A DNA stretch of 64,000 bases from Streptomyces verrucosisporus (GTDB taxonomy: Bacteria > Actinomycetota > Actinomycetes > Streptomycetales > Streptomycetaceae). The notes below the pieces were generated by a model that saw only the letters and a list, made by a program, of their open reading frames with translations, ran no database searches and was not told the origin of the DNA. Positions 51,228-59,886 of this stretch are shown piece by piece. The stretch covers positions 310,001 through 374,000 of the forward strand of contig NZ_JADEYH010000002.1 in the NCBI RefSeq assembly GCF_017114865.1. The letters run 5' to 3'. The translations under genes were made by a program, and so were the position numbers. Each line of letters starts with the position of its first letter. Position 1 is the stretch's first letter.

Positions 51228-51253
51228 GACTGGACCGGTCCACCGGTCCAGTC
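51228..51253 (+). promoter_or_regulatory. GntR operator at the transfer-operon promoter
   Basis: A perfect 11-bp dyad GACTGGACCGG-TCCA-CCGGTCCAGTC overlaps TTGACT (51226-51231), a likely -35, and is followed by TCTATTGAT. Repressor bound here would block transcription of the long leader and the transfer genes. Confidence 0.72.
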
Positions 51254-51579
51254 TATTGATGTGGCCGCAAGCCAGCCCGGATCCCCTCGGGGTGGGGCTG
51301 CTGCGCCGTGCCCGGAGGGCCCCGTGAGACGGGCTCGAAGGAAGCGTCTGGTGCTTGAGAACTGAAGAAGTGGGCCGCCGTCTCCCCGAGTCGAAAAGAC
51401 GGCCAGCGCGGCGAAGGTCCGTGCAGTGGCAGCCCTGCGCTGCACGTCCTCACCACCTCCGCCGCAGCTGTCGGGGTGGTGTCGGCGTGGGGCGGCGGGA
51501 AGCCCCACCACCTACAGGCGCGCCGTCCGGAGTTGCCCCTCCGGACGGCGCCTTACAGGCACCTGAACTGGAGGCCCCT
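51254..51579 (+). other. Untranslated leader of the transfer operon with hairpin
   Basis: About 330 bp without a convincing gene lie between the operator and the first small ORF. A 13-bp perfect hairpin (51520-51551, arm GCGCCGTCCGGAG, loop TTGCCC) sits near its 3' end. It may be an attenuator or mRNA stabiliser. Confidence 0.5.
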
Positions 51580-51684
51580 GTGAACACGAGTCTGACAGAC
51601 GCGGAGCGGGACGAGCTGTCCCGCAAGAACGCCGAGGCGAACAAGCGCAGCCAGGACGACACCCGGGCGCGCGGCGGCCGCTGA
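51580..51684 (+). CDS. Very small conserved-looking protein of the AICE
   Basis: A 34-aa hydrophilic peptide (GTG start; 'TSLTDAERDELSRKNAEANKRSQ', ending RARGGR) with GGAG 6 nt upstream. It is mostly helical. It is the first ORF after the leader and is followed by a 9-bp hairpin (51714-51737). Function unknown. Confidence 0.55.
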   Translation: MNTSLTDAERDELSRKNAEANKRSQDDTRARGGR

Positions 51685-51713
51685 CCGCCCTGCTTTCCGT
51701 TGAACGGCCTGCA

Positions 51714-51737
51714 GCCCCGGTGCTGCAACACCGGGGC
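51714..51737 (+). terminator. Hairpin between small AICE genes
   Basis: A 9-bp perfect stem (GCCCCGGTG/CACCGGGGC), loop CTGCAA. Probably partial termination or mRNA processing within the transfer operon. Confidence 0.5.
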
Positions 51738-51779
51738 CGCCTTGCTGGGCCATCCCACCCGCTAGGGAGATCACGACCC

Positions 51780-52043
51780 ATGAAGCACATCGCTGCACTA
51801 CCGGCGGTTGTTACCGCCGATCCGGCCGACCGGGAGCCGTCGGCCGCCGAGCTGGACGCGATCGAGCATGAGATGCCGCTCATCGCCGCGGAGGTCGAGC
51901 TGCTGGACGCGCACATCACCACCCTGGACCGCACCCCGTCGGAGTTGGACGCCCGCCGTCTGCGCCGGGCCCGCCGCCGGGTGCTGGCCGCCCGCGCCGC
52001 GCTGGCCAACCGCGGCTCCAGCCGCCTGGAGGTGGGCGCGTGA
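51780..52043 (+). CDS. DUF6284-like small protein
   Basis: An 87-aa protein. 'EPSAAELDAIEHEMPLIAAEVELLDAHITTLDRTPSELDARRLRRARRRVLAARAALANR' is a helical hairpin-like sequence I associate with DUF6284 proteins of Streptomyces integrative elements. Role unknown. GGGAG 11 nt before the ATG. The stop overlaps the next GTG. Confidence 0.65.
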   Translation: MKHIAALPAVVTADPADREPSAAELDAIEHEMPLIAAEVELLDAHITTLDRTPSELDARRLRRARRRVLAARAALANRGSSRLEVGA

Positions 52044-52321
52044 GCACCTCCGAGATCCCCACCCCGGTGCGCGAGCTGCTGGCCGCCGTGCTGGAGGCCA
52101 TCGACCTGCCGATGCCCGACATCACCGAGACCGACGAGCGCCGGGCCGCCGCGGTCCAGCGCGACCGGACCCGCGTCGCGGCCATCGTGACCCGCGGCGT
52201 CCTGGAACGCGGCCACGACCCGGGCCACGGGGCCGCGTATCTGCGCCGCAGGGTCGCCGAGGTCCCGGCCGACTATTGCCCCTGGACGGGCCCGCAGCAG
52301 GGCGGGGGTGAGGGCCGGTGA
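52040..52321 (+). CDS. Unknown small AICE protein
   Basis: A 93-aa protein (GTG start, 4-bp overlap with the preceding gene) with 'TPVRELLAAVLEAIDLPMPDITETDERRAAAVQRDRTRVAAIVTRGVLERG'. It is helical and soluble. No family recognised. It overlaps the following membrane-protein gene, so the three are one translational unit. Confidence 0.65.
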   Translation: MSTSEIPTPVRELLAAVLEAIDLPMPDITETDERRAAAVQRDRTRVAAIVTRGVLERGHDPGHGAAYLRRRVAEVPADYCPWTGPQQGGGEGR

Positions 52322-53337
52322 ACGCCCTGTCTCGCGGTCAGAAGACGGTCCTGGGGATCGCCGCCGCGCTGATGCTGGTCACCGCCGGGATCGGCGCCTG
52401 GGGCACCTACACCAACATCCGGGTCGAGTTCGGCAACGGCGCGACCGCCGCCGGGATGGTGGCCGCCGGTGAGGGGGCGACGCTGGTGCTCGCCCTGGTC
52501 ATGGTCGGCGTCACCCTGCTCGGGCAGGGGTCGCCGGCCCCGGTCCGGGCCGGCCTGTGGCTGACCCCGGTGGTCGCCTCGGCCGTGGGGCTGGCGGTCG
52601 CCGACGACGGCACCGAGGCCGTCATCTACGGCGTCTCCCCGATGGGCATGTGCGTGGCCGCCGAGGGGCTGGGGTTCCTGGCCCGGCGGATCGTGGTCTA
52701 CCGCACCGGTACCGACGCCGAGGCGCAGCGGCGCAACGCCGAGGCCGTCCAGCAGCTCGCCTACCACCGAGCGGTCGCGGACGGGCACCCGGACGACAAG
52801 GTCCGCGGCAAGGCCGAGAAGGCCGCCTGGAAACTCGCCCGGAAGGTCGGCGCCGGAGACCTGGAACTGGGCTCCCGGCTGGTGGCCGTCCAGCGCGAAC
52901 GGCTGACCGGCGGCGCGGATGCCGCCCTGGCGGGCATGTTCGGCACCACACCGGCCCGTCCCGAGATGACCGGCGAGGTGACCGGCGGCGCGCCCGGGGT
53001 GACCATCGCGCGGGTCGACGCCGAGCGGCCCGAGCCGGTCATGCCGACCGTCGCCGAACTGCCCGCGCCACCCCTGCTGTGGGAGCAGGTCGACCGGCCC
53101 GAGGCGACCGCCAAGATGACCGCCGCCGTGCCCGCCGAGGCACCCCGGGAGGTGGTCACCGAACGGGTCGTGCTCACCCCCACCGAGCTGCGCAAGCGGG
53201 CCCGGAAGCTGCACCGGGAAGCGGTCAGGTCGACGCGGCGGCCGGTGACCATCAAGGCCCTGCAGGACGCCCTGTCGCTGTCCCGCCGGGAGGCGACCGA
53301 ACTGCGCCGCGAAGTCGTGGGGGAGGAGCGGTCATGA
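52318..53337 (+). CDS. Conjugal spread (Spd-like) membrane protein, DUF2637-related
   Basis: A 339-aa protein. The N-terminal part (about 1-120) has four membrane segments ('VLGIAAALMLVTAGIGAWGTYTNIRV', 'LVLALVMVGVTLLG', 'GLWLTPVVASAVGLAVADD', 'MCVAAEGLGFLARRIVV'). A cytoplasmic C-terminus ends in a helix-turn-helix-like segment ('VTIKALQDALSLSRREATELRREV'). Membrane proteins in this position aid plasmid spread within the recipient mycelium. GTG start. Confidence 0.7.
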   Translation: MNALSRGQKTVLGIAAALMLVTAGIGAWGTYTNIRVEFGNGATAAGMVAAGEGATLVLALVMVGVTLLGQGSPAPVRAGLWLTPVVASAVGLAVADDGTEAVIYGVSPMGMCVAAEGLGFLARRIVVYRTGTDAEAQRRNAEAVQQLAYHRAVADGHPDDKVRGKAEKAAWKLARKVGAGDLELGSRLVAVQRERLTGGADAALAGMFGTTPARPEMTGEVTGGAPGVTIARVDAERPEPVMPTVAELPAPPLLWEQVDRPEATAKMTAAVPAEAPREVVTERVVLTPTELRKRARKLHREAVRSTRRPVTIKALQDALSLSRREATELRREVVGEERS

Positions 53338-53657
53338 GCCACGAGACCGAGAAGGCTACTCAGGACGCGGTCCAGGCCGCGCAGCAGTCGGAGCAGTACG
53401 CGCTGCTGCTGGCCGCCGTCCAGACCGCCCAAGCTCAGCAGGCCCCGTGCCAGCACCCGCACCCGGCGCCGGCCCCGCGCCCGTCCAGCGCGGGGAAGTG
53501 GGTGGCCGCCGGAGTCGGCGGGTCCGTCTTCCTCCTGGCCGTCGCCGTCTCCGCCGTCGCGGTCGCCGTCTCCGCCGTCGCGCTGACGGTGTGCCTGCTG
53601 GTGCTGCGGTCGGTGTGGGCCGACATCCGGGCCGAGCGGGAGCAGCGCCACCGCTGA
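53334..53657 (+). CDS. Small Spd-like membrane protein
   Basis: A 107-aa protein: an N-terminal helical Gln-rich part, a His/Pro segment (CQHPHPAPAPRP), one long hydrophobic region ('VAAGVGGSVFLLAVAVSAVAVAVSAVALTVCLLVL') and a basic C-terminus. Four-bp overlap with the preceding gene. Likely a spread protein of the transfer operon. Confidence 0.65.
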   Translation: MSHETEKATQDAVQAAQQSEQYALLLAAVQTAQAQQAPCQHPHPAPAPRPSSAGKWVAAGVGGSVFLLAVAVSAVAVAVSAVALTVCLLVLRSVWADIRAEREQRHR

Positions 53658-53740
53658 CGGCTGCCCGCGGTGCCCGCCTGGTGCGGGCGCCGTGGGCAGC
53701 CGGGACAGCCCCGGCCCACCGACCCCGAGAGGAGCCCGTC

Positions 53741-53917
53741 ATGGGCAAGCGCGGATTCCGTCCCCTGACCTGGACCGACATGCAGGACTCCGTCGACGCC
53801 GACATCCGGTACGAGCGGGAGCGGCGGCAGGAGGCGCTGGCCGCCGGCGACCAGGAGGCCGCCGACCGCCACGGCCGCGCCATCGACTCGCTGCTGGACG
53901 AGCGCCGCTCCTACTGA
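53741..53917 (+). CDS. Small unknown AICE protein
   Basis: A 58-aa protein: 'MGKRGFRPLTWTDMQDSVDADIRYERERRQEALAAGDQEAADRHGRAIDSLLDERR'. Charged and helical. GAGGAG 8 nt before the ATG makes it a convincing gene. Function unknown. Confidence 0.65.
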   Translation: MGKRGFRPLTWTDMQDSVDADIRYERERRQEALAAGDQEAADRHGRAIDSLLDERRSY

Positions 53918-53950
53918 CCGCCCCCCCGATCCGAAAGGACACCCCGCCTC

Positions 53951-54370
53951 ATGAACCGCACCGCTTTCCCGGCCGCCTACGCGCTGCTGCGCGCCTCCGC
54001 CGACCTCGCCGACCACTGGGTCCAGACCCACCACCAGGCGTGCCGCAAGGCCGAGCCGGGCCCCGCCGGGCACCGGGCGCTCGCCGGGCACGTCGCCACC
54101 TACGTCGCCACCCAGGCCGCCGCCCTCACGGCCGGGAACCGGCTCCTCGGGCTGGGCCTGTCCGGCCGGGGCATGGCCGCCGCGCTGGCCGTCTCCGGCG
54201 CCACCCACTACCTCATCGACCGCCGCTGGCCCGTGAAGCGGCTGGCCGAGGCCACCGGCAAGAGCGAGTTCTACGAGCTGGGCGGGCCCCTCGGCGGCGC
54301 CTACCGCCTGGACCAGGCCGCCCACCACACCGCCGAGGCGATCGCCGCCATCCTCGCCGCCCGCATCTGA
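53951..54370 (+). CDS. Transfer-operon protein with conserved DHW...H motif
   Basis: A 139-aa protein. 'LRASADLADHWVQTHHQACRKA', 'VATYVATQAAALTAGNRLL' and 'ATHYLIDRRWPVKRLAEATGKSEFYELGGPLGGAYRLDQAAHHTAEA' contain spaced His/Asp residues reminiscent of DUF3307-type membrane proteins, with two moderately hydrophobic stretches. Frequent in Streptomyces integrative elements; role unknown. Confidence 0.65.
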   Translation: MNRTAFPAAYALLRASADLADHWVQTHHQACRKAEPGPAGHRALAGHVATYVATQAAALTAGNRLLGLGLSGRGMAAALAVSGATHYLIDRRWPVKRLAEATGKSEFYELGGPLGGAYRLDQAAHHTAEAIAAILAARI

Positions 54371-54406
54371 CCACACCACCACCGCCAACCCGAGAGGAGC
54401 CCACCG

Positions 54407-54610
54407 ATGGGCCTGTTCCGCCGCACCAACTCCGCCCGCTCCGCCTACACCACCGAGCCCACCACCGACCCGGAGACCGGCCGACCCGCGATCGGGCTGC
54501 GCTCCGACATGACCGGCGGACACATCGTCTCCCTGCACGCCACCCGCGAAGAGGCCGAGCAGGCCGCCGACCAGCTCGCCCAGCAGTGGGACACCCTCCG
54601 CCGCAACTGA
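54407..54610 (+). CDS. Small unknown AICE protein
   Basis: A 67-aa protein: 'PAIGLRSDMTGGHIVSLHATREEAEQAADQLAQQWDTLRRN' suggests a small alpha-beta domain. GAGAGGAGCC 6-8 nt before the ATG. It sits between other transfer genes. Function unknown. Confidence 0.62.
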   Translation: MGLFRRTNSARSAYTTEPTTDPETGRPAIGLRSDMTGGHIVSLHATREEAEQAADQLAQQWDTLRRN

Positions 54611-54631
54611 CTGCCCCGGAAGGAATCCGAG

Positions 54632-54955
54632 ATGAGTACCCCGCCCCGGATCTACACCCCGGCCGAGCGCCGCAGGCGGGCCGCCCTGGTCGCCCGCGGC
54701 ACGCGGCAGGCGTTCGCCGACGCCGTCGACCCGCGCATCCAGCGGCAGCTGGACGCCATCGACGCCGCCGCCGAAGACCGCGCCGCCCGCGAGCAGGATG
54801 CGCTGGCGCGGCAGCTGGAGGACGCGAAGAACGAGCTGGCCACCGCCCGCGCGGCCGAGAAGGCCGCCAGCCGCCAGGAGCGGGCCGCCGCCAAGACGGC
54901 CCGCAAGGCGGCCGAGGACCGGCTGAGGCGCTGCGAGCGGGCGGCGCGCCGATGA
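54632..54955 (+). CDS. Coiled-coil AICE protein
   Basis: A 107-aa protein, nearly all Ala/Glu/Arg/Lys helix ('AAREQDALARQLEDAKNELATARAAEKAASRQERAAAKTARKAAEDRLRR'). AAGGAATCCGAG before the ATG. It lies just before the TraB gene and may be a DNA-binding or scaffold protein. No family is certain. Confidence 0.62.
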   Translation: MSTPPRIYTPAERRRRAALVARGTRQAFADAVDPRIQRQLDAIDAAAEDRAAREQDALARQLEDAKNELATARAAEKAASRQERAAAKTARKAAEDRLRRCERAARR

Positions 54956-55046
54956 ACCCCCGGGGCGGCCGCCTGAGCCTGCCAGCACCGTCGGCCGCCC
55001 CGGGCCCCTGCCCCTTCACATCAGCCGAGACAGGAGAAGTCTCATC

Positions 55047-57209
55047 ATGACCGAAGCCGTTCCCGAGAACGTCCGCCGCCTGGACGACTACCGAAGCGGC
55101 GAACCGGCGGTGCCGTTGGAGAAGCCCATACCGGCCGCACCCCCGGCCGAGGAACACCGGGCCGCCGTGCCCACGCCGACCGTGGTCGCCGAGCCCGCCG
55201 CCCCGGTCCCGGTCGACCGGCCGGACGTGGCCGCCGACACCGGCGGCTTCCTCGCTCAGCGCCGTGCCTTCCTGGCCGAGGCCCCGCCGGTCATCCCCGC
55301 GTGGCTGCGCAGCGCGCGGGAGCTGGCCGACGCGGTGCGGTGGACCACCTCCTACTACGCCCACCTGACGGCCTTCCACACGGTGCGGGCCCCGATGTAC
55401 CTGCTGCGGCTGATCGTGCGGTCCCCGCGCGGCGGCGCCCGCCTGGTCGCCCGGTGGGTGCGGTGGGTGGTCGACGCCGAAGCCCGCCCCGTCGAGGCCA
55501 AGGCCGCCACATCGGCCGACATCGAGGCGTGGCTGGCCCTGTCCCGGGAGCACTCCCGCCGGGTGCGCCCGCGCCGGGTGTGGTCGGCGGTGGTGGGTGG
55601 CTCCATGGCGCTGGCCACCGCCGTGGGCTGTCTGATGCTCCCGCCGTGGGCCCTGGCCGCCTCGACCGCGTCGTTCCTGGCGCTGCTGGGGCTGGCCGGC
55701 CGGGATGAGGACAAGCCCATCGTCACCCGCTACGTGCACGTCGACACGCTTAAGGCGCTGACTTCGACGGAGGTGTTCGACGCGCTGGCGGCCATCGGCA
55801 TCGGCGACAAGCGCAAGGGCGGCGTCAGCTTCGCTGCGGAGATCCAGCGCGACGGGCCGGGCTGGCGCGCCGAGGTCGACCTCCCGCGCGGCGTGACCGC
55901 GGACAAGGTGCTGGAGAAGCGGGCCGCCCTGGCCGCCGCGATGCGCCGCCCGGTGTCGACCGTGTGGCCCGAGGCCGACCCCGCCGCCCACCCGGGCCGC
56001 CTGGTGCTGTGGGTGGCCCAGCAGGACCCCGCCAAGGCGCCGCGCCGCCTGTGGCCGCTGATGAAGGGCGGCACCGCGGACGTGTTCAAGCCGCTGCCGT
56101 TCGGGTTCGACCCGCGCGGCAACCTCGTGGAGATCACGCTGATGTACTCCAACCTGCTGGTGGGCGGCATCCCCGGATCGGGCAAGACCTCCTGCGCGCT
56201 GGCCATCGTCCTCAGTGTCGCCCTGGACCCGACGGCCGAGCTGTGGGTGTACGAACTCAAGGGCTCCGGCGACATGGACAGCGTCAAGCCCGTCTGCCAC
56301 CGCTACGTCAGTGGGGACGATGACGAGGACATCGCCGCCACGGTGGCCGGCCTGCGCTCCGGCATCGCGGAGCAGAAGCGGCGGGCGAAGTTCATCAAGT
56401 CCCTGCCCAGCGATCAGACCCCGGACGGGCGCAGGGTGACGCGGGAGCTGGCGGAGAAGTACCCCAGCCAGCAGCTCGGGCCGCGCGTGATCGTGGTCGA
56501 CGAGGCGCAGGAGTTGTTCACGCACCCGGAGCACGGGGCCGAGGCCGCCGACCTGTGCACGAAGCTGATCAAGAAGGGCCGGGCGTACGGCATCATCTTG
56601 ATCCTGCTCACCCAGAACCCGGACGCCACCGCCCTCCCCACCTCGGTGTCCTCTTCGGTGGGGACGCGGCTGTGCCTGGCGGTGATGGACTGGCGCGCCA
56701 ACAACAACGTCCTCGGCACCGGCGCCCATGAACGGGGCCTGCGCGCGACGGAAATCAGCGCATCGGAGCAGGGCACGGGCATCCTCGCCCGCGGCCGGGA
56801 GGGCGGCACCGTGCGGGCCGCGTTCATCAAGCAGACCGAGGCCGAGGCCGTCGGCAAGCGCGCGTTGGCGCTGCGCACCGCCGCCGGCACCCTCACCGGA
56901 GAGGCCGCCGGACAGCAGGTCGAGGACCAAGACACCTCCACGGTCGTGGACCACCTGCGCGCGGTCTGGCCGGACGGGGCCGACGCCGTCCACTCCCACC
57001 GCCTGGTCGAGGCGCTGGCCGCCTACCGGGCCGAGCTGTACGGGCCGTGGCTGGACGAGCCCGACGCCGCGGCCCGCTCCACCGCCCTGTCCGCCGCGCT
57101 CAAGCCGCACAAGGTGCCCACCCGGCAGATCACCCTGCGGGAGTGCTGCGGCGGCGCCAAGGGCGTCCGCTACACCGACCTCCCCGAGGCCCAGGACGAC
57201 ACCGAGTAG
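55047..57209 (+). CDS. FtsK/SpoIIIE-type conjugative DNA translocase (TraB/TraSA)
   Basis: A 720-aa protein. Two N-terminal membrane segments (about 175-230, 'VVGGSMALATAVGCLMLPPWALAASTASFLALLGLAG') precede a RecA-like motor with Walker A GIPGSGKT (374-381), Walker B 'RVIVVDEAQELF' and a sensor-like 'ILLTQNPDATALPTSVSSSVGTRLCLAVMD'. The C-terminus carries a winged-helix-like region (about 630-715) expected to bind the clt repeats. Streptomyces TraB hexamers move double-stranded DNA between mycelial cells. CAGGAGAAG 10 nt before the ATG. Confidence 0.92.
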   Translation: MTEAVPENVRRLDDYRSGEPAVPLEKPIPAAPPAEEHRAAVPTPTVVAEPAAPVPVDRPDVAADTGGFLAQRRAFLAEAPPVIPAWLRSARELADAVRWTTSYYAHLTAFHTVRAPMYLLRLIVRSPRGGARLVARWVRWVVDAEARPVEAKAATSADIEAWLALSREHSRRVRPRRVWSAVVGGSMALATAVGCLMLPPWALAASTASFLALLGLAGRDEDKPIVTRYVHVDTLKALTSTEVFDALAAIGIGDKRKGGVSFAAEIQRDGPGWRAEVDLPRGVTADKVLEKRAALAAAMRRPVSTVWPEADPAAHPGRLVLWVAQQDPAKAPRRLWPLMKGGTADVFKPLPFGFDPRGNLVEITLMYSNLLVGGIPGSGKTSCALAIVLSVALDPTAELWVYELKGSGDMDSVKPVCHRYVSGDDDEDIAATVAGLRSGIAEQKRRAKFIKSLPSDQTPDGRRVTRELAEKYPSQQLGPRVIVVDEAQELFTHPEHGAEAADLCTKLIKKGRAYGIILILLTQNPDATALPTSVSSSVGTRLCLAVMDWRANNNVLGTGAHERGLRATEISASEQGTGILARGREGGTVRAAFIKQTEAEAVGKRALALRTAAGTLTGEAAGQQVEDQDTSTVVDHLRAVWPDGADAVHSHRLVEALAAYRAELYGPWLDEPDAAARSTALSAALKPHKVPTRQITLRECCGGAKGVRYTDLPEAQDDTE

Positions 57210-57221
57210 AGCCCGCAGACC

Positions 57222-57320
57222 GGTTTCGGGGACGCCCGATGGTTTCGACTCGGCCCGAAACCGGTTTCGGCCCCGATATCGGCCCTACAGGCCCGTGACC
57301 TGCGCTGATATCGGGTTTCG
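57222..57320. promoter_or_regulatory. Candidate clt (TraB recognition) repeat cluster
   Basis: Directly after traB, in non-coding DNA, GGTTTCG occurs five times (57222, 57241, 57263, 57314 direct; 57256 inverted). Two copies form the perfect 16-bp palindrome CCGAAACCGGTTTCGG (57255-57270), and GATATCGG occurs twice (57275, 57307). Streptomyces plasmids place the clt locus, made of short TraB-recognised repeats, next to traB. Confidence 0.55.
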
Positions 57321-57329
57321 ACCCAACGA

Positions 57330-57365
57330 CGAACCCCCGCCCAAAGCGTCCTGGGCGGGGGTTCG
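57330..57365 (+). terminator. Terminator of the transfer operon
   Basis: A 14-bp perfect stem (CGAACCCCCGCCCA) with an 8-nt loop, about 120 bp after traB. Confidence 0.8.
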
Positions 57366-57470
57366 CACTCCGGGACCACCGTCCCGACACCGGGGGTGGC
57401 CGCCGTCTCGCCAAAGCCTGCGGCCACCCCGGCCAACCAGCCCACTACAGACCCGTTGGAGGTCTCCAGC

Positions 57471-58376
57471 ATGACTCATGACGCACGCCCCGCGCTGCTG
57501 TCCGCAGCCCTGGCCGCCGCCGAGCGCGGCTGGCACGTCTTCCCCCTGCGCCCCGGCAGCAAGGTCCCCGCCGGGCACGCCGAGGCCCGCTGCCCGCGCA
57601 CCGGCCGGTGTGCGCACGGGCACCGCAAGCCCGAGCAGCGCGCCACGGTCGACCCGGCCCGCATCCGGCAGGCGTGGGCGCAGCGGCCGTACGGCATCGG
57701 GGTGGCCACCGGCCCCTCCGGGCTGGTCGTGGTCGACCTCGACCGGCCCAAGCCCGAGGAGCCGGACGGAACGCCTGACGGCGTAACCACCTTTCAGGCG
57801 CTCTGCGAGCGCGCCGGGCAGCCCGTCCCGGCCACGCTCACCGTGCGGACCGCGAGCGGAGGGCGGCATCTGTACTTCACCGCCCCGGCCGGGGTGCGGC
57901 TGCCCAGCACCAAGGGCAGGCTCGCGCGCAAGATCGACACCCGCGCGTGGGGCGGCTACGTCGTCGCCCCCGGCAGCACGGTCGACGGCCACTCGTACGC
58001 GGTGACCGACGATGCCCCGGTCGCTGCGCTGCCCGGCTGGCTGCTGGCCGCCCTGCGCCCCGCACCCAGGACCGCACCGGCCGTGGTGCCGGTCGCGCTG
58101 TCGACCCGAGCCAGCCGGTACGCCGCGAGCGCGCTGCGCAACGAGACCGCCGCCGTCGCTGCCACCGGGGAGGGCGGGCGGAACGCCGCGCTGCTGCGGG
58201 CCGCCCGCGCCCTGGGACGCTTCGTCGCATCCGGCGACCTCCCCCGGCATGTGGTGGAGGAGGCTCTTCAGGGGGCAGGGGAGGCGGCCGGTCTGCCGCC
58301 GGCCGAGTGCCGCGCCACCCTCCGCTCCGGCCTTGACTGGTCCATCGCCCACAACCCGCAGCGGAGGACCGCATGA
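57471..58376 (+). CDS. Bifunctional DNA primase/polymerase (Prim-Pol) replication protein
   Basis: A 301-aa protein. 'AAERGWHVFPLRPGSKVPAG', 'GIGVATGPSGLVVVDLDRPKPEE' (catalytic Asp pair) and 'TASGGRHLYFTAPAG...WGGYVVAPGSTV' are the conserved AEP primase motifs. Prim-Pol proteins are one of the replication types of AICEs, priming and possibly initiating replication of the excised circle. TTGGAGGT 8 nt before the ATG. Confidence 0.9.
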   Translation: MTHDARPALLSAALAAAERGWHVFPLRPGSKVPAGHAEARCPRTGRCAHGHRKPEQRATVDPARIRQAWAQRPYGIGVATGPSGLVVVDLDRPKPEEPDGTPDGVTTFQALCERAGQPVPATLTVRTASGGRHLYFTAPAGVRLPSTKGRLARKIDTRAWGGYVVAPGSTVDGHSYAVTDDAPVAALPGWLLAALRPAPRTAPAVVPVALSTRASRYAASALRNETAAVAATGEGGRNAALLRAARALGRFVASGDLPRHVVEEALQGAGEAAGLPPAECRATLRSGLDWSIAHNPQRRTA

Positions 58377-58723
58377 GCCCCCGCGCTGCTGCCCGCCTGA
58401 AGAGCCTCCCCACCCCCGACCGGCCGACCGCCGCCACACCGGCCGCGCCCCCGGCGGCCGGAGGCGACCGACAGGGCGCCGCCCGTCAGGGCGTCCGCTC
58501 TGATCCTGGCCCGCGCCGCGGGGACGGCCGTCGCATCGTGGCGTGGCTGCACCTCACCGCGCCCGGCCGCGGCGCGGTGCCCACCGCCCACTCATGGTGC
58601 GCGTGCGGCCACGACCGCAGCGCCGTTGGCCACCGTCAGGTGCTTGCCCTGATCGACGCCCACACCGCCCACCGCGAGAACTGCCCACTCCGCACCACCA
58701 CTGAAGGCAGGAACGCCGCATGA
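58373..58723 (+). CDS. Small AICE protein with Cys/His motif
   Basis: A 116-aa protein. The N-terminal half is Ala/Pro/Arg-rich and disordered. The C-terminal part 'HSWCACGHDRSAVGHRQVLALIDAHTAHRENCPL' has Cys and His spaced for one zinc. It overlaps its neighbours by 4 bp on each side, so it is translated with the replication genes and may be an accessory factor. Confidence 0.65.
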   Translation: MSPRAAARLKSLPTPDRPTAATPAAPPAAGGDRQGAARQGVRSDPGPRRGDGRRIVAWLHLTAPGRGAVPTAHSWCACGHDRSAVGHRQVLALIDAHTAHRENCPLRTTTEGRNAA

Positions 58724-59886
58724 CCACACCCCAGAAGACGAGTGCGCGCACCATCGACGGGGCCGCACTCCTCAACGAGGTCGAAGGGTTTCACCGGCGC
58801 TTCAACGCCTTCCCCTCCGAAGCGGCCTATGTCGCCGTCACCCTGTGGGACGCCCACGCTCACCTGCTGGACTGCTTCGACTCCACCCCGCGCCTGGCCT
58901 TCCTCTCCCCCGAACCGGGGTCGGGCAAGTCGCGGGCGCTGGAGATCGTGGAAACTCTGGTGCCGCAGCCGATGGTGGCCGTCAACGCCTCGGCCGCCGC
59001 CCTGTTCCGGGCCGTGTCAGGAGCGGACGGGCGACCGACGATCCTCTTCGACGAGATCGACACCGTCTTCGGCCCGAAGGCCGGAGAGAACGAGGAGCTG
59101 CGCGGCTTCCTCAATGCCGGGCACCGCCGCTCCGGGGTGACCTACCGGTGCGTGGGCGACGGCGCCAACCAGTCCGTGCAGGCCTTCCCGTCCTACTGCG
59201 CGGTGGCCGTCGCCGGACTCGGCTCGCTGCCGGACACGATCCTGACCCGCTCGGTCATCATCCGCATGCGACGGCGCGCCCCCAACGAGAAGGTTGAGCC
59301 GTTCCGCCAGCGCATCCACGAGAAGCAAGGCCACGCGCTGCGCGACCGACTCGCTGCCTGGGCCGAGCAGGCCCGGCCGATGGTCGACGGGGTGTTCCCC
59401 GAGATGCCGGAAGGGGTGACCGACCGGCCGGCCGATGTGTGGGAACCGCTGCTCGCCGTGGCAGACGCCATCGGCGGCACCTGGCCGCAGCGGGCCCGCG
59501 CCGCTTGCGCGGAGCTGGTGAGCGCGGCCCGGGTGGACGACAAGGGGTCTCTCGGCATCAGGTTGCTGACCGATCTGCGCGATCACGTGTTCAACGGCAT
59601 CGACCGCCTGCCCACCGTCGCCATCCTCGACCGGCTGCACAGCCTGGAAGAGTCCCCGTGGGCGGACTACTACGGCAAGCCGCTGGACGCGCGACGGCTG
59701 GCTAGGCTGCTGCGCGAGTACGTCACTGCGGACAACACCCCGATCGTGACGCGCAACATCAAGAACGGGCAGAGCGTCCTCAAGGGCTACTACGCCGAAG
59801 ACCTGTGGGACGCATGGCAGCGCTACTGCCCTCCCCCCTCCGGAAGTCCGCTACTGCCGCTACCGGATAGCCAGGACGCGGACTGA
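58720..59886 (+). CDS. DUF3631 domain replication ATPase
   Basis: A 388-aa P-loop ATPase. Walker A 'LSPEPGSGKS' (about 63-72) and Walker B 'ILFDEID' (about 108-114) precede a C-terminal DUF3631 region ('LLTDLRDHVFNG..RLPTVAILDRLHSLEESPWADYYGKPLDARRLARLLREY'). Proteins of this type act as helicase-like partners of Prim-Pol in integrative elements. Start overlaps the previous stop. Confidence 0.88.
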   Translation: MTTPQKTSARTIDGAALLNEVEGFHRRFNAFPSEAAYVAVTLWDAHAHLLDCFDSTPRLAFLSPEPGSGKSRALEIVETLVPQPMVAVNASAAALFRAVSGADGRPTILFDEIDTVFGPKAGENEELRGFLNAGHRRSGVTYRCVGDGANQSVQAFPSYCAVAVAGLGSLPDTILTRSVIIRMRRRAPNEKVEPFRQRIHEKQGHALRDRLAAWAEQARPMVDGVFPEMPEGVTDRPADVWEPLLAVADAIGGTWPQRARAACAELVSAARVDDKGSLGIRLLTDLRDHVFNGIDRLPTVAILDRLHSLEESPWADYYGKPLDARRLARLLREYVTADNTPIVTRNIKNGQSVLKGYYAEDLWDAWQRYCPPPSGSPLLPLPDSQDAD

